DNA of 64,000 nucleotides from Zoroaster sp. YZ-2022 (GCA_029582265.1 CM055830.1:22552163-22616162), one strand, 5' to 3'. Counted from the first letter of the stretch, positions 21,519 to 33,028 are shown. The notes: generated by a model from the sequence alone, not told the origin. Translations and numbers: made by a program.

Positions 21519-21681
21519 GGCAAGCTCGGTGGTCGAGAGGTTAAGACGTCTGCACTAGTAAGCAGGAGGTCGTGGGTTCGAATCCCGCCCGAGTCGCCTG
21601 TGTAGTTTTTTCACAGACACTCGGAAAGCACTGAGTATACAGTGCTATACACACGTCGGTGTAGGGCAAAACTAAATCAAA
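21519..21681 (+). mobile_element. tRNA-derived SINE, second family
   Basis: Begins with a tRNA-like head: box A TGGTCGAGAGG, an anticodon-like stem around CTGCACTAGTAAGCAG, and box B GGTTCGAATCC, with AGCTCGG pairing to CCGAGTC as acceptor stem. The body and tail are CACAGACACTCGG, GCTATACACACGTCGGTG and TAGGGCAAAACTAAATCAA. The anticodon loop is one base too long for a working tRNA. A 5'-shortened copy is at 36329-36475 and a tail-only fragment at 59176-59221. Confidence 0.8.
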
Positions 21682-21810
21682 CATTCACATAGTGTTTCTT
21701 ACGATCCAATCTTATTATGCGTACAATGATTATCGTCGACCACCACCAGCTCACATAAATCTCATAAGCAAGTGTAAATCCAATGGTGTCAAAACTTCCT
21801 CTCTCTCCAG

Positions 21811-21865
21811 TAGGGCTGTGCCGGGTATCCAGGTATCCGGATACCCGACCAGAGTATACAGTCCT
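21811..21865 (+). mobile_element. Solo end of the TAAGGCTGTGC hAT-like family
   Basis: AGGGCTGTGCCGGGTATCC followed by AGGTATCCGGATACCCGACC matches the terminus and subterminal repeat of this family. No partner end is found nearby. Confidence 0.55.
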
Positions 21866-21938
21866 AATCCAGTTGGTGAATAAGCCTTGTGCAAGTGACC
21901 CAGACTTTGACCCCTGTGCGTAGCGACTGTTACTATGC

Positions 21939-22278
21939 CACGTGATTCGGGGCAAGCTTTACGGCCGCGCCGGACGTAAACGATGCAACCATGCGTGTTT
22001 GAATAGGCCTTTATGTAGTTTCTAAAGAGTTTCGGTGACATGATTTTGCAGGAGTTTCTTTGCAACAAAAGACGAAGTACATGTATTTCCGTGTTTTTTC
22101 TAACGTATAGTGGACAATCAAATACGTCAAAACAGCTGCATTAACTTTAGTTCTAAGGAAGTTAAACGTTATTAATGCGTTGATCATTGAGTTATATGTT
22201 GCAGGTACCAGACCACGCACCGCTGCAGTATTGTTGGTTTCTAAGAAAAAGCGGAAAAAGCTTGCCCCGAATCACGTG
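21939..22278. repeat. Inverted repeat with CACGTG core
   Basis: A 21-bp perfect inverted repeat (CACGTGATTCGGGGCAAG followed by CTT) lies at 21939-21959 and, reversed, at 22258-22278, about 300 bp apart. Flanking bases beyond the perfect part retain weak similarity. It may be the ends of an unrecognised MITE or of a host palindrome. No duplication is evident. Confidence 0.6.
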
Positions 22279-22691
22279 ACTGGCAACAGAGACTCGGCTG
22301 CTGACATCCGGTCACGAATAGTCTGGTGCGGGCGCACTATAAACTGATCTGCGGTATCAGTGTTACAGGGTTCCGAGCCGATATGTTAATCAACACGCAA
22401 AAGGCTTATTGAGTTGTTGCCAAAATCATCAATTTTACATAGGTAATATCAGTGAGTGTGAAAATAGCACATAAACCTTCACTCTTAAACTAAAGTGCTG
22501 ACCTAATATCAAGAATTTGGTCATCAGTGACAACTGTTTATGTAGTTAAATTCAACTCGAGGAAAGTGTTGAATTAACACATAGTTAAGTTATATCTAAA
22601 TCCATTAATGTTTTTAATAATTCAACACATTTTAAAAGTTAAGATGAATTGTATAAATGCTTTCATTTTTTTATTCGAGTGTTGGCTTGGC

Positions 22692-22738
22692 CAATGCATG
22701 GACAATGCATGGACAATGCATGGACAATGCATGGACAA
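22692..22738 (+). repeat. 11-bp tandem repeat
   Basis: Four consecutive units of AATGCATGGAC. Short and local. Confidence 0.85.
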
Positions 22739-22833
22739 GAAAATAATAATAACCAAGTTTGAAAGTAATTTTACAGAAGTTCGTGTTGCAAATAATGTCA
22801 CTCACCATCCTGTAAGCGATTGATTTAACGTAA

Positions 22834-23526
22834 GGCCCAAAAAAAAATGATGTTGAGTTGCCCTCCACCGACCGACCCAAAAGTGCTGAAATCTCGGGTC
22901 AGGTTTTTTTTTTTTTTTTTTTTTCCGTCATTCATAGGCCTATTTATTAATGAAACTTACCAATTTTCTTTGTATAAAACATAATACGTTTGATTTGTGA
23001 AATTATTTACACTTTTTTTACCGGTAAATTTACCGGTACCCAAGACTCAATCTACATGTTTTCAAATCGAATGGCCCCGGCCCTCACATGGTGCACTGCC
23101 TTCGCACACACTGTGTGCCAACGATTTGCGACTCAATCTACACGTTTTCCAATCGAATGGCCCCTCACATGTTTTCCACTGGCTTCGCAAGACTGTTTTG
23201 TATGTCAACGATTGCGACTCAGTCTACACGTTTTCAAATCAAATGGCCCTCACACGTTGTGCACTGGCTCCCGCACTGTACGTGTGTCAACGATTTGCGA
23301 CTGATCTACACGTTTTCAAATCGAATGGCCACTCACATGTTGCATGTTGAGCATTGCACGCAATATGGATGAATTTGCTGTGTCAATCACAGCGAAAAGT
23401 ACAACAAAAATGCTTGGGATACTTTTATTCTGAAGCAAAATTCCTTGTTGATAGGTATACAAATGAAAAACATGGTATGTGGTTTCAGTTCCAATGCATT
23501 TCAATCTTAAAATGACAGTTAAGGAG

Positions 23527-23557
<31 letters not shown>

Positions 23558-23619
23558 GACCGACCGACCCCTTCAAATATTTTCACTGGAGGGCAACTCA
23601 ACAATTTTTTTGTTTGGCC
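22834..23619. mobile_element. TAA-flanked element, Harbinger-like
   Basis: About 36-bp inverted repeats, GGCCCAAAAAAAAATGATG then TTGAGTTGCCCTCCA on the left and TGGAGGGCAACTCAACAA then TTTTTTTGTTTGGCC on the right, are flanked by TAA (22831-22833 and 23620-23622). Next to each TIR is a CGACCGACC step and a long T or A run. The middle (about 23040-23345) holds four imperfect tandem units marked by CACGTTTTCAAATCGAATGG. TAA duplications suggest the PIF/Harbinger group. No transposase is present. Confidence 0.7.
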
Positions 23620-24361
23620 TAATGATTACACTCTGTAGTAAAGTCTATGATGTGCCAAATCCACGTCATCCTCTTAGATGCAGTCGCATCAATTCAGCAA
23701 AACCAAGATGCCTAAGATCTTCGCGTAGGTCAGACCTCAAATCCAGTATCCAAAGATTGCTCCATATGCCATAAACAGCCTATAATCTCTTGTCAAATAG
23801 GTCAAGCTTAGATGAGGGCAAGATCTGTCAAGTTTTCAAAGCAGTTAATTTACTGGTTGTAGGGATCTTCCAGGATTCAGGGCTCAAGTTCAGCTACACT
23901 TGTCAGTAGGCCTACCAATCAGAATTGACACATGCAAGTTTCAGATGTAAGTAGGCCTATCAAAAACAACAAGCATGGCTGATCGCTAATACACAGTACA
24001 GCTAGCTGTCCAATATTCTTCCATAAACATGCACATTCATCATAGGCCATGTATCTAGGGCACTACAGGGAAGACAATTTATTGATCACTTGTTGCCCAC
24101 AAAGAATGACATTGATTTTTCTTCTTTCCGCACTTTCTGTCTCAATTTGAACACAATACACACACTGTTCCATGGTGTACAACAACCACAGGGCACTCTT
24201 GGCATAATGTACTATTGCCTACAAATGAACTTTACATTTTGCATGATTTATAGAGGATAGAAGAGTCTTATCTGGTTAGAGAAAGTGGGTTTTCCTCACT
24301 AATGGGACCCACATTTGTGACATGGGAGGTGCACATGGGATTTTAATAATAACATGAAGTT
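23620..24361. other. Unassigned stretch
   Basis: No ORF, RNA or repeat is recognised apart from two TAGGCCTA palindromes near 23908 and 23952. Confidence 0.4.
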
Positions 24362-24686
24362 GTTGTCCTCTTTCGGCTGCTCCCGTTAGGGGTCGCCACA
24401 GCGGATCATGATCCGCATATTTGATTTGGCATAGGTTTTACGCCGGATGCCCTTCCTGACGCAACCCTCCCATTTATCCGGGCTTGGGACCGGCACTAAG
24501 CATGCACTGGCTTGTACATCCCCAGTGGTTGGGTTCAATTCGGCCCTCGCAGCAATTATGGTAAAGTGTCTTGCTCATGGACACAAGCATGCATGGTCGC
24601 GGCAAGGCTTCGAACCCACACACTCTGACGACCCAGCCATCAGAACACAAATCCGATGCACCAAACCGCTCGACCACGGCACCCCA
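24362..24686 (-). mobile_element. SINE with tRNA-like head and LINE-type tail
   Basis: On the minus strand: tRNA-like head (GGTGCCGTGGTCGAGCGG, box B GGGTTCGAAGCC), a central TGTCCATGAGCAAGACACTT motif, then a tail with GGAAGGGCATCCGGCG, TAAAACCTATGCCAAATC, CGGATCATGATCCGCTGTGG and GGGAGCAGCCGAAAGAGG. This tail type is widespread at LINE and SINE 3' ends in fishes and other deuterostomes, but I do not assign a clade. A 38-bp tail fragment is at 13256-13293. Confidence 0.75.
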
Positions 24687-24952
24687 CTAATAATAACATG
24701 AAGTATTATGTCATATTTGTATTTCTGTGTACATTCCAAGCAACTCGAGGACTGTGCTTTACTAAGAAAGTAACACAAATACTTTGAAATGAGAAATTTC
24801 ACTAAATTAGTTTAGTTTAACAGTATTTCTGAATGTATGATGGGACCCACCATTAATTTATTTTGGCACCTAGGCTATAAATCATACTTACAAAATTAAC
24901 ATTTTGAGAAATGTGACATTTTAAAGCATTTTGTTTTTTAACAAAAATTTAA

Positions 24953-26342
24953 AAGGGGCAGTATCGTCATGATCAAAGCATGATCGATGTCCTAGTTTAA
25001 GATGAACACTGACTGAAAAATTACTGGCTCATTTATGCAGCAGAATCGGTTACATGTCTTTATTATGTGGGGTATTATGGCAGTCACCGAGTTCTATGTC
25101 ATAGGTCCTATGAAATAGGTTTTTTTTCATTGTATACAATAAAGTATGCCCACTGGAACATATATTTATCATTTGTATATTTTTCCCCTCACATTTATAC
25201 CATAAAAATATTAATTTTTAAATTTAGGGGGTGCTTTTCGACACGCCCATATCCCCTCATTAGCATAAAATTTGTGACGTACACTTAGGCAATTCCGATC
25301 CGCGATCCACAGCACTTGCCCAAGTATGTGTCGTATACAGCGCACCATTGCATGCAGAGTGTTGCTAGAGAAAAAGTTTCCTAAAGTTTTGTCAGGTTTG
25401 AAGCTTATTATTTTCGATAATGCCATCGAGGTGTGTCGCTGCAGGTTGCAGCAACACCACCAAAGACGGTGTTAGTCTACACCGATTTCCGTCTAATCCA
25501 AAATACAGACGTATTTGGACGGCTAAAGTCAAGCTGACCAGAGCGAAGTGGTCAGGACCGACGGAACACTCATTCTTATAAAGTGCACACTTCGAGCAGA
25601 CATGCTTTGAACGGGGCCTTCACAGCCAGTTCGGTATGGCTTATCAGGCCATGCTGCTACCAGATGCAATTCCAACGATATTCCCGCTAAGTAAGAAGGC
25701 TGGGAAGGCTCCAACGAAGAAGAGAGGTGCTTTTTTAAAGCGAGAAAGACTCAGGGTAAGTGGCCATTTAGTTATAATCCCATGCATAACACCGTAATGT
25801 TAGCATTGCCTTCGGTGTGTGTTCCGACCGCATGATAGGGGTTGCGCTGCATTTCACGGTACATGTACATCCGTGGCTGGGTTATCGCTGTTCGAGTGCA
25901 TGTTTATATTACGCAAGTCTTGTGTAAACACGTTGCCAGCATGTTGTAAAGCTTAAATCCTTTAGGTCAATATGAGTTAAGTCTAATTTCCATACAATCT
26001 ATGATACAATGGGGCAATTAGTGTTTATTACCCGATCAAAGTCTGGCACCAAACCACATACCGCATATCTCCGCGAGAATGTATAGAAATTCTCTGCCTT
26101 TGTGTACGTCACGAACGTTTCGTTAAAACTTCGACAATTCGGGGGGTCAATTTTTGATTATTAGATAAACCATTAATAATCCACTCGATTAAAAAAAAAC
26201 ATTTAAAATTGTTTTTAATTCATACCAATAAATATAACAGCACCAAAAAATAATGTTTGGTAAATACACTCTTCACAGGACCTTTAATCTAAAACTAGCA
26301 TTCCAATTCCATGCCCTGTTGATCATGACAATACTCTCCCTT
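24953..26342. mobile_element. TTAA-associated element with THAP exon (Kolobok-like, copy 2)
   Basis: Left end AAGGGGCAGTATCGTCATGA after TTAA (24949-24952); right end TCATGACAATACTCTCCCTT, complementary over about 20 bp with a few mismatches. The right flank reads TTTATA, so the duplication is worn or overwritten by the SINE inserted there. A THAP first exon starts 467 bp from the left end, facing inward. This is the arrangement expected of a Kolobok element that lost its middle. A short relative is at 31632-31838. Confidence 0.5.
25420..25755 (+). pseudogene. THAP zinc-finger first exon with in-frame stop (copy 2)
   Basis: Reads MPSRCVAAGCSNTTKDGVSL, HRFPSNPKYRRIWTAKVK, AKWSGPTEHSFL, stop, SAHFEQTCFE, and later LLPDAIPTIFPL. 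It has THAP hallmarks: C-x4-C, a central Trp, the RFP motif, the x-AHF block and an AIPT motif. The codon that should encode the first Cys of the C-x2-H pair is TAA (25579-25581), so the zinc site and the protein are both broken. The frame stays open beyond the stop. It ends at an excellent splice donor (AGG|GTAAGT at 25756), so this was exon 1. It resembles the THAP at 44740-45001 more than the one at 5283-5569. Confidence 0.8.
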
Positions 26343-26345
26343 TAT

Positions 26346-26715
26346 ATAATAATAATAATAATAATAATAATGTGTGGACTTATATAGCGCACGTATCCAC
26401 CAACTGAGTGGTGCTCAAGGCGCATTATATTATTACCCCTGCTCATAAGGCTCATAAGGCTCATAAATCATTCCTGAAACCATCTCAGCTCCCTGGGGAG
26501 TATACAGCTCAATTGCTGCCATTACAGCGCATATAGGGCTAATCAACCAACTCTGCCCTCACAGGTACCCATTTAACCCCTGGGTGGAGAGAAGCAATTA
26601 TGGTTAAGTGTCTTGCTCAAGGACACAAGTGTCACGGCCGGGATTCGAACCCACATTCTGCTGCTAACACCAGAACTTGAGTCCGGTAAGCTAGACCGCT
26701 CGGCCACGACACTCC
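26346..26715 (-). mobile_element. SINE with tRNA-Leu(CAA)-like head, copy A
   Basis: On the minus strand: GTGTCGTGGCCGAGCGG (box A), an anticodon arm CCGGACTCAAGTTCTGG with CAA in the anticodon position, a long variable arm as in Leu/Ser tRNAs, box B GGTTCGAATCC, and a GTGACAC acceptor partner. Then come TGTCCTTGAGCAAGACACTT, a GCTGAGATGGTTTCAGG body, and the tail GCGCCTTGAGCACC, GGTGGATACGTGCGC and ATT repeats. In full this is the reference copy for the family. It lies at the right edge of the THAP element. Confidence 0.85.
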
Positions 26716-28766
26716 AATAGTAATATACCGATGAAATTATTAGTAAAGCAGCGTGAAAAAAACACTATTGAGCCTACTGCTTGGCTAGGAATTTGAAAGT
26801 TGAAATGCATTTTTGTTCATCTGCATGTAGTACAACATGTACAGTTTCAGTACAGGAAAAGAGGGCACTTATTGCTTGAAAAATAGGTCTCACAAGTCAG
26901 AATTGACATTTGACATTATAAAAGTGCCAGCCCACTGTTTGGAAATGTATTCCTCGCCAATGCGTCCGATTTCTTAAAGTTTGTGTGTGTTTGCTATCGC
27001 AATTATTTGTTTTCACGCATGAGTGCTTTAGAGCCGATAATAACAGACAATGTACCCATATACACGCATCACAATATATTTCCAGTGCTTACCAGAGATA
27101 CAAGTGGAATTGCGCCGTTCACGAGTGCACCATGACCACCACTGGCAAATTCGTTTGCATAATAATTATGTGGGACGGTTACTGCATCGTGCGTCCCAAT
27201 CAAATCATCAGCCCGAGTTCACGTGACTCGTGTTCCACGTGACTATGTCATAGTATAAACACGTGACTAGGTTTATTCCTGCATAGTATACAGTGGAGAA
27301 TAAAACCATGTGACTTTGACACGTCATTTGCACTTCGGAAAATATGACTGAGTCTGGATTGTACTCACAGTATTTTAAATAAACGTCACATGGTTTATCA
27401 AGAGTAGTGTATGTGTTTACCAAGAGGCCCAGTATGGTATAATAGAATAGTGTCCTCATCCCCCAACTTTGATCAAGCCGCTGTCAATCCATGCTTTGAT
27501 TTATTTCATGACGAATATGCTAATGTGAGCACAGAGCAATTACTGCAAATGTTATTTTGTTGTCGATTTTTAAGGTAATGCCCATATTCTGCATTTAAAT
27601 ATGCATGATATAATGTACTCCCACGTGGTGCGCCAGCCAGAGTCACAGACCACCATGGATAGTGAGACGTAAACAATGTCTACACGTTGTTGGATCAAGT
27701 ACCCCCCATTCAATCCCCATTCAATCCCCAACACTTAATCCGTCTGAATAGATTTCTTTGAGTGGCGGTGGATTTTAAACAATGCCCTGTCAGGCGGCTC
27801 CTTTGTGATGTGACAGTCGGCTTACCACAGAAATAGTTGAAGAGACTTTCCATGAAATTTCTGACCTGACTGACAATTGAGGATTTTTTTTAATCGCGAT
27901 ATATTTGTTTCTTCGCGATATAGTTTTTCATCGCGATATATTTGTTTCATCGCGATTTGCCGATCTCTCGATAATTTGAAAAGTTCTCGATATCATAATC
28001 AAATTTAAAAAAATATCACGATATTCGATATTATCATGTCATCGCCTAAGCCTACAGGCCATGCTCTTCTTGCACACTTGTAAAAACATGCATGTGGCAT
28101 GTTTTTATCATCACAAGTGAACATTATCAGAAGTTTTCATGTGTTCCCCGTTTTTTGGTAGCGTACCCCCCCAACCCTCATTTTGCAACCCTAGATGTCC
28201 ACTACTTGCACAGTTTGAGTACTCTTTGAAAGTTTTAGATTGAAATTTACTGTAACTGATTGTAACTGATTGAAACTATTGATAAATAGTTGTCCCTAGT
28301 TTCAATCGGTTGGAGTGAATTTCAATCTAAAACCTTAAGCGAGTAAGCTAGACAAAATAAGCTTTTATTCTACCAGAAGTCTATTACCTAAACGAAGTGT
28401 GCCATTCATGTATTACAATCTATTGCCCAGACATCATACTGTGATATGACTTAAGGTCATTCGTGTTGTTGCATACCATAGACTGATCAATGCGCAAGGT
28501 CTCAACAAAAGCAGTGCATCCTGGGTGACTTGTTTGGCGTGCACATTCTTGAAATGTGGAATTTTGATACAGTGTGTTATAAATATATTTTGACATACAT
28601 GCATGTCACTGAGGAATAGCATTTGACTGTCAATATAAAAATGATAGCTCCTTAAGACAGAAAGGTTTCAAGGATGTTTGATACATTATACAAAATGTAC
28701 CACTTCAAAGTGCTACATATGGATACGTTTGATACATTATGTAGGTAAAGCTGTGATAACTTACAT
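26716..28766. other. Unassigned stretch with two motif clusters
   Basis: No gene is recognised. Around 27219-27316 there are three CACGTGACT boxes and related CATGTGACT and CACGTCA. Around 27893-28030 there are repeated TCGCGATAT steps grading into TCGATAT. Both are described as findings. The text from 28240 to 28345 contains TGTAACTGATTG-type short repeats with a roughly inverted arrangement. Confidence 0.4.
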
Positions 28767-29549
28767 TAAGGCTGTGTAGGATATCCGGATATCCGGATAC
28801 CCGACCGAAACTGTCATTACCCGGTTCCATTTTTCGGTTCCAATTACCCGTAAACGACTTTTTAAAATTTCGACTGACATTTAAGCCACACAAATGTAAG
28901 TCTCCAATTTTTGTTAACAAAATGTGTGTGGGGAATGGGGGATGCTATGAGTCTTCTTATACTATAGGGGCATAACTCTCAGGCCGCCTCTTTTGTCGTA
29001 AATGTGTAAAAGTGTTTGACGTAAATGTTTGATGATGCCTTGGGGTTACCCGGGTCATTCACGTAACACATTGTCCACTCCTATATCTCCGACATTGAAC
29101 AGCCGTTTACGTAAGGTCCCTGTATTCTCATAACAAGCTATAAATTACCTGATTATAATCGGGCTGTGTGTGCAGCTGCATGGAAAAATCGTGTGGCGTA
29201 CGGGGTATACCAATTGACCACAGGACCCACGGTCAAATTAGGACCACTTTTTCAGGCCCTATTGTATCCAAAATACTCACACTTTCAAGGAAGTCAAGGA
29301 CCCCAGGTCACGATATTGCACCACTTTTACACAATCCCTCAAACGAATGTAATTATGGACCTCAAATCTTACTTTTTCAGACAAATTTACGGCATACAAA
29401 TTGAGCCTAATGAGGTCAGCAAATGAATTTGGTCACTATTTGTTTTATTTAGTGACGTGCATCCATAATACCAATTGGAAATTTTACAATCATGACTCAC
29501 CAATGCTTCATTTGTTATTACTTATACTACAGTTTTAATATATAGTTAA

Positions 29550-29871
29550 CCCTCCTACTACTACAAGGGTCAAAATCAGTCAAAATGTTGATATACTTCC
29601 CAAGGTACATGTATATCTAGTGCACTTAAAAGTCAAACACTGTCAAACCTTACGTGTAGTAAGTACATTTGTACATTTACAGGTCAAAATGAGTCGACCG
29701 TTTTTGACTGGTAAAAGCATTGTCTTATTTTGTTCAGGGTGGTCAAAATGACAGCAAAAACCAGTCAAAAATGTCCCTGTGTACACATATGGGTCAACAG
29801 TCAAAACTGGCAGTTGACTGGTTTTAATCTCTGTAGCAACTTCCCACTAAAGTGCAGCAATATTAGGAGGG
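29550..29871. mobile_element. TTAA MITE, CCCTCCTA family, full copy
   Basis: A 322-bp element, CCCTCCTACTAC on the left and ATATTAGGAGGG on the right, flanked by TTAA (29546-29549 and 29872-29875). The interior is rich in GTCAAAATGAGTCGACC-type and CCAGTCAAAA steps. A diverged copy lies at 60763-61066, a 33-bp derivative at 7771-7803, and one end near 1152. TACATGTA at 29606-29613 replaces the TA of the other copy. Confidence 0.8.
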
Positions 29872-30607
29872 TTAATAAAGTACTTTACATACTTTCGTAA
29901 TCATTTATGTTATGTGTCAATACGGTAATTATATTTCGACTTGCCGGGAAGGGGGGGTGACAAACAAACTTTTTGGTAAAATCTACCGACCAAACAAACA
30001 CAAATGTACCCAAAAAAATCATAAAAGGCAATTATATGGGAATGGGCCTACAATTTTCCACATACCAAAAGTTGAACACCTCAGTCAAAACACTCAACGA
30101 GGGGAGGGGTGAGAAATGTTGAGGGTGAGGGTTAGTCGTAAGCAATGTTGAGGGCAGGGTACGCGTGAAAAATTTCCCCACCCCTCAATGTGAACTTTTT
30201 AATAATCACTCAAAGGTGGGCCTTCAATTCAGAGGACTAGGGGAGACTACTATTAAACACCACATCACCAACAAATTTGTAAATTTACCATGACATTTCT
30301 GTTCAGACATCTCCATGCAATTCTTTGCAATGTCCATCAACAAGGCCCAGCAATGATAAACCATTACCCTTGAAGTTGCAGGACTTCATCTTTTCAAACC
30401 CGACTTCTCCCATGGATGCTTTTATTCTGTGTGCTCAAGAGTCCCAAACTCCCTATAAATGTTTCGACAAAGAGAATGCCCAAAAGTGCTCACATCATTC
30501 CCACAACCCTCATATCAACCCAACATATTTTAATTCACATAATCATAACCTACTTCCTATGTTTACATGCTATCAAAAACCTGATCATGATCAGGTATTG
30601 TTTTTAA

Positions 30608-30864
30608 CCAGTTCGCGTCGGAGGCCGTGTATACACGCACATTTTTTTTGGGACAGCGGATCGGAGAGCATCTAAACACGCCACAGGATTCTCGGGAATA
30701 TTTGTATAGATTCCCGGTCGACGTGGCAACGAGCCATAAGCATACGGTGGAAGACGCGGTCTCCCCGGTCACGCTCTGGTGAGCACCATTGTTCGTGTTT
30801 GTGCGGTAAAAATAAACCCGCCACAGGGGTTCGGAAAAACTTCTTTATTCCCGGTGCGAACTGG
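30608..30864. mobile_element. TTAA element, CCAGTTCGCGTCGG ends, short copy
   Basis: A 257-bp element with ends CCAGTTCGCGTCGG and GGTGCGAACTGG, flanked by TTAA (30604-30607 and 30865-30868). The terminal stretch GGCCGTGTATACACGCA is shared in reverse with the longer copies at 35620-36255 and 40368-40995. It inserted into the hAT-like element at 28767-31072. The family is piggyBac- or Kolobok-like by target site only. Confidence 0.8.
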
Positions 30865-31080
30865 TTAATATACAGAGGCAGGAAATTATTACAGTAAGTC
30901 CACATTTATTATGACTGTAATAAAACAAGAAAACTTGTGCTCATATTGGTTATTTTATACATTCAGGAATATTTATGTTTTTTTTACAAAATTGTTTACG
31001 GGTACCCGGGTATCTGAAGAGTTCCAATTTCGGGTATCCGTTTCCCAAAAGAACCGAAAACGCACAGCCTTAACTTACAT

Positions 31081-31631
31081 GTACATGCATTGGCAAATCT
31101 AGGGAGAGTCAAAGGGGGCCCCCTACATTGTTTTATCGCTGTGCATGTAAATTTGCGATACTTATTTTGGAGTGCCCCTCCCCCCCTTTTTTTTTTAACA
31201 TGTGCTCCTCTGTTTTCAAGACTCTGGGTCCGCCCCTGCTTACACGCTTAATAAAAGAATACAGTTAATTACACTCCTTCATTAAGCACTTTATGCAAAC
31301 GAAGCAAATTAGGTTGACACGTACAACATTCGATGGATTGACTGATTAAGACACTGGCCGGCTAGTCATGCCGGTGGTCAAGCATAGTTAATATGGCTGA
31401 TGCACCATAGTCATTATGTGTATAATTAGGTGTCCAGTGTAAAGCTCCCCATTACAATCCATTATAATAAGAGCTGTGTGGCGTTTAAGCACTACTGGGG
31501 ATGATCATTAATAATGCAAGACAAAAGCCGGATAATACATGTAGTGTGTACACACTTGTAGCACAATCAAATGCATAATTGTATGTAGTCAACACTATAG
31601 AGAGAACAGATTGAGGAGAATACACTGTGTG
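31081..31631. other. Unassigned stretch
   Basis: AT-rich with no features recognised, apart from a C/T-rich tract near 31175-31197. Confidence 0.4.
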
Positions 31632-31838
31632 AAAGGGATAATATTGTCACGATGTGAGTGCTAGTTTTAGATTAACTCAGTGACTGAAAATAAAACCCTA
31701 CATGACATTGGTAATATTATCGTTGCTGCTGCATAAATCAGCCAGTAATTTTGAGTCACTGTTGTGTTCATCTTGAACTAGGATGATGATTCCATGCCCT
31801 GTTGAAAGTCTGCTCTGATTGTGATGATAATTTCCCTT
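31632..31838. mobile_element. Short MITE related to the THAP element at 24953
   Basis: The left AAAGGGATAATATTGTCACG and right GTGATGATAATTTCCCTT are imperfect inverted repeats over about 207 bp. The right half, read in reverse, matches 24953-25045 (CTAGTT-AAGATGAACAC, TTACTGGCT, TTTATGCAGCAG). It is therefore a deletion derivative of the same family. Bases right of it read TTAA, but the left flank does not, so the duplication is unproven. Confidence 0.5.
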
Positions 31839-32373
31839 TAATTATAGGCCAGTTGTCATCTTGAAAAATGTAAATGCTCACAATTTCAATCATACTTGCT
31901 TGTTGTGAAGCTGTTGACTGTATTAAACATTCCTTGAAATATTTCTGTCTCATGTGCTACAACGGGAAGGTACTTCATTGGTACTGTTGGAAAAACTGTT
32001 TCGATGGGAAGGCCTACTTTCTTTGAATCAGGATATATATTAAACAACCGATCCGTTTCAGCTCAAAGTTTAAAAGTCATGAGAAAAGGGCTAAAATGCA
32101 TCATTTTTACCAAAGACCTTTGAAGTAAAGAGTTGCCTAATTCAGCAACTTTCTGTAAATGTGCATATAGGGCCTATAGTTTTTCTGTATTTTCTTTACA
32201 ACAAGCATGCACCAGTAGTGTTTCACATCAAATATCATTTCCAACATACATACATGTACATGTAGATGTAGATGAAGGACAGATAGCTCACAAAAAGCAC
32301 AGTGAGACTGCATCTTTAACTGCAGGTTTATGCAAACATTTGAACCTGCCTTTTGAACTTAAAAAATAACAAA

Positions 32374-33028
32374 TGTTTAAAGGAAAGGTACAGTACATGT
32401 ACATGGGCAATTCCATGAAAAATAAGACATGAGGGTCAATTTTTTAAAACCATGTATGCAGTAAGTGTTGTATATCATAAATGTAGATTATCTGAACTTT
32501 GTGGAGTGTCGTGGCCAAGTGGTCTACATGTAGCTTACCGGACTCAAGTTCTGGTGTTAGCAGCAGAATGTGGGTTCGAATCCCGGCCGTGACACTTGTG
32601 TCCTTGAGCAAGACACTTAACCATAATTGCTTCTCTCCACCCAGGGGTTAAATGGGTACCTGTGAGGGCAGAGTTGGTTGATTAGCCCTATATGCGCTGT
32701 AATGGTAGCAATTGAGCTGTATACTCCCCAGGGAGCTGAGATGGTTTCAGGAATGATTTATGAGCCTTATGAGCCTTATGAGCCTTATGAGCAGGGGTAA
32801 TGATATAATGCGCCTTGAGCACCACTTAGTTGGTGGATACGTGTGCTATATAAGTCCACACATTATTATTATTATTATTATTATTAATGAGAGCACATCA
32901 GACAGAATGATTTTTTTTCAGGATTATTGGCGACTTTACCAACCTCACTCATCGAATTACTAATCAGATAATAATTTGGTGATTTTGTGATCATGTTATT
33001 ACCAATGTTGTACCTAATTCCCTTTTAA
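32374..33028. mobile_element. Possible GGTACAACATTGGT MITE hosting a SINE
   Basis: Left TTTAAAGGAAAGGTACAG and right TACCAATGTTGTACCTAATT then CCCTTTTAA resemble the ends of this MITE family. The SINE at 32503-32885 lies between them, leaving about 270 bp of MITE, close to the family's usual size. The left end is weak. Confidence 0.35.
32503..32885 (+). mobile_element. SINE with tRNA-Leu(CAA)-like head, copy B
   Basis: Plus-strand copy with complete head, body and tail ending in (ATT)n. TACATGTA at 32525-32532 interrupts the D-arm region where copies at 26346-26715 and 51161-51510 have only TA. Three GAGCCTTAT steps are tandemly repeated near 32762-32790. Confidence 0.85.

Larger units (their letters stand above)
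28767..31072. mobile_element. hAT-like element (TAAGGCTGTGC family), split copy
   Basis: Left end TAAGGCTGTGTAGG and right end CGCACAGCCTTA, flanked by a perfect 8-bp duplication ACTTACAT (28759-28766 and 31073-31080). Family sequence covers only 28767 to about 28970 and about 30869-31072; these parts join to match the compact copy at 3339-3733 in reverse. The 1.9 kb between is inserted DNA that includes a TTAA MITE at 29550-29871 and the TTAA element at 30608-30864. The remaining insert has no clear ends. Confidence 0.75.

Noticed and set aside
21529..21600. True tRNA gene
   Set aside because: The anticodon loop is one base too long and the unit continues into a SINE body that recurs at 36329 and 59176.
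27208..27459. Minus-strand 83-codon frame as an exon
   Set aside because: No domain, no convincing splice sites, and it overlaps a cluster of E-box motifs in AT-rich DNA.
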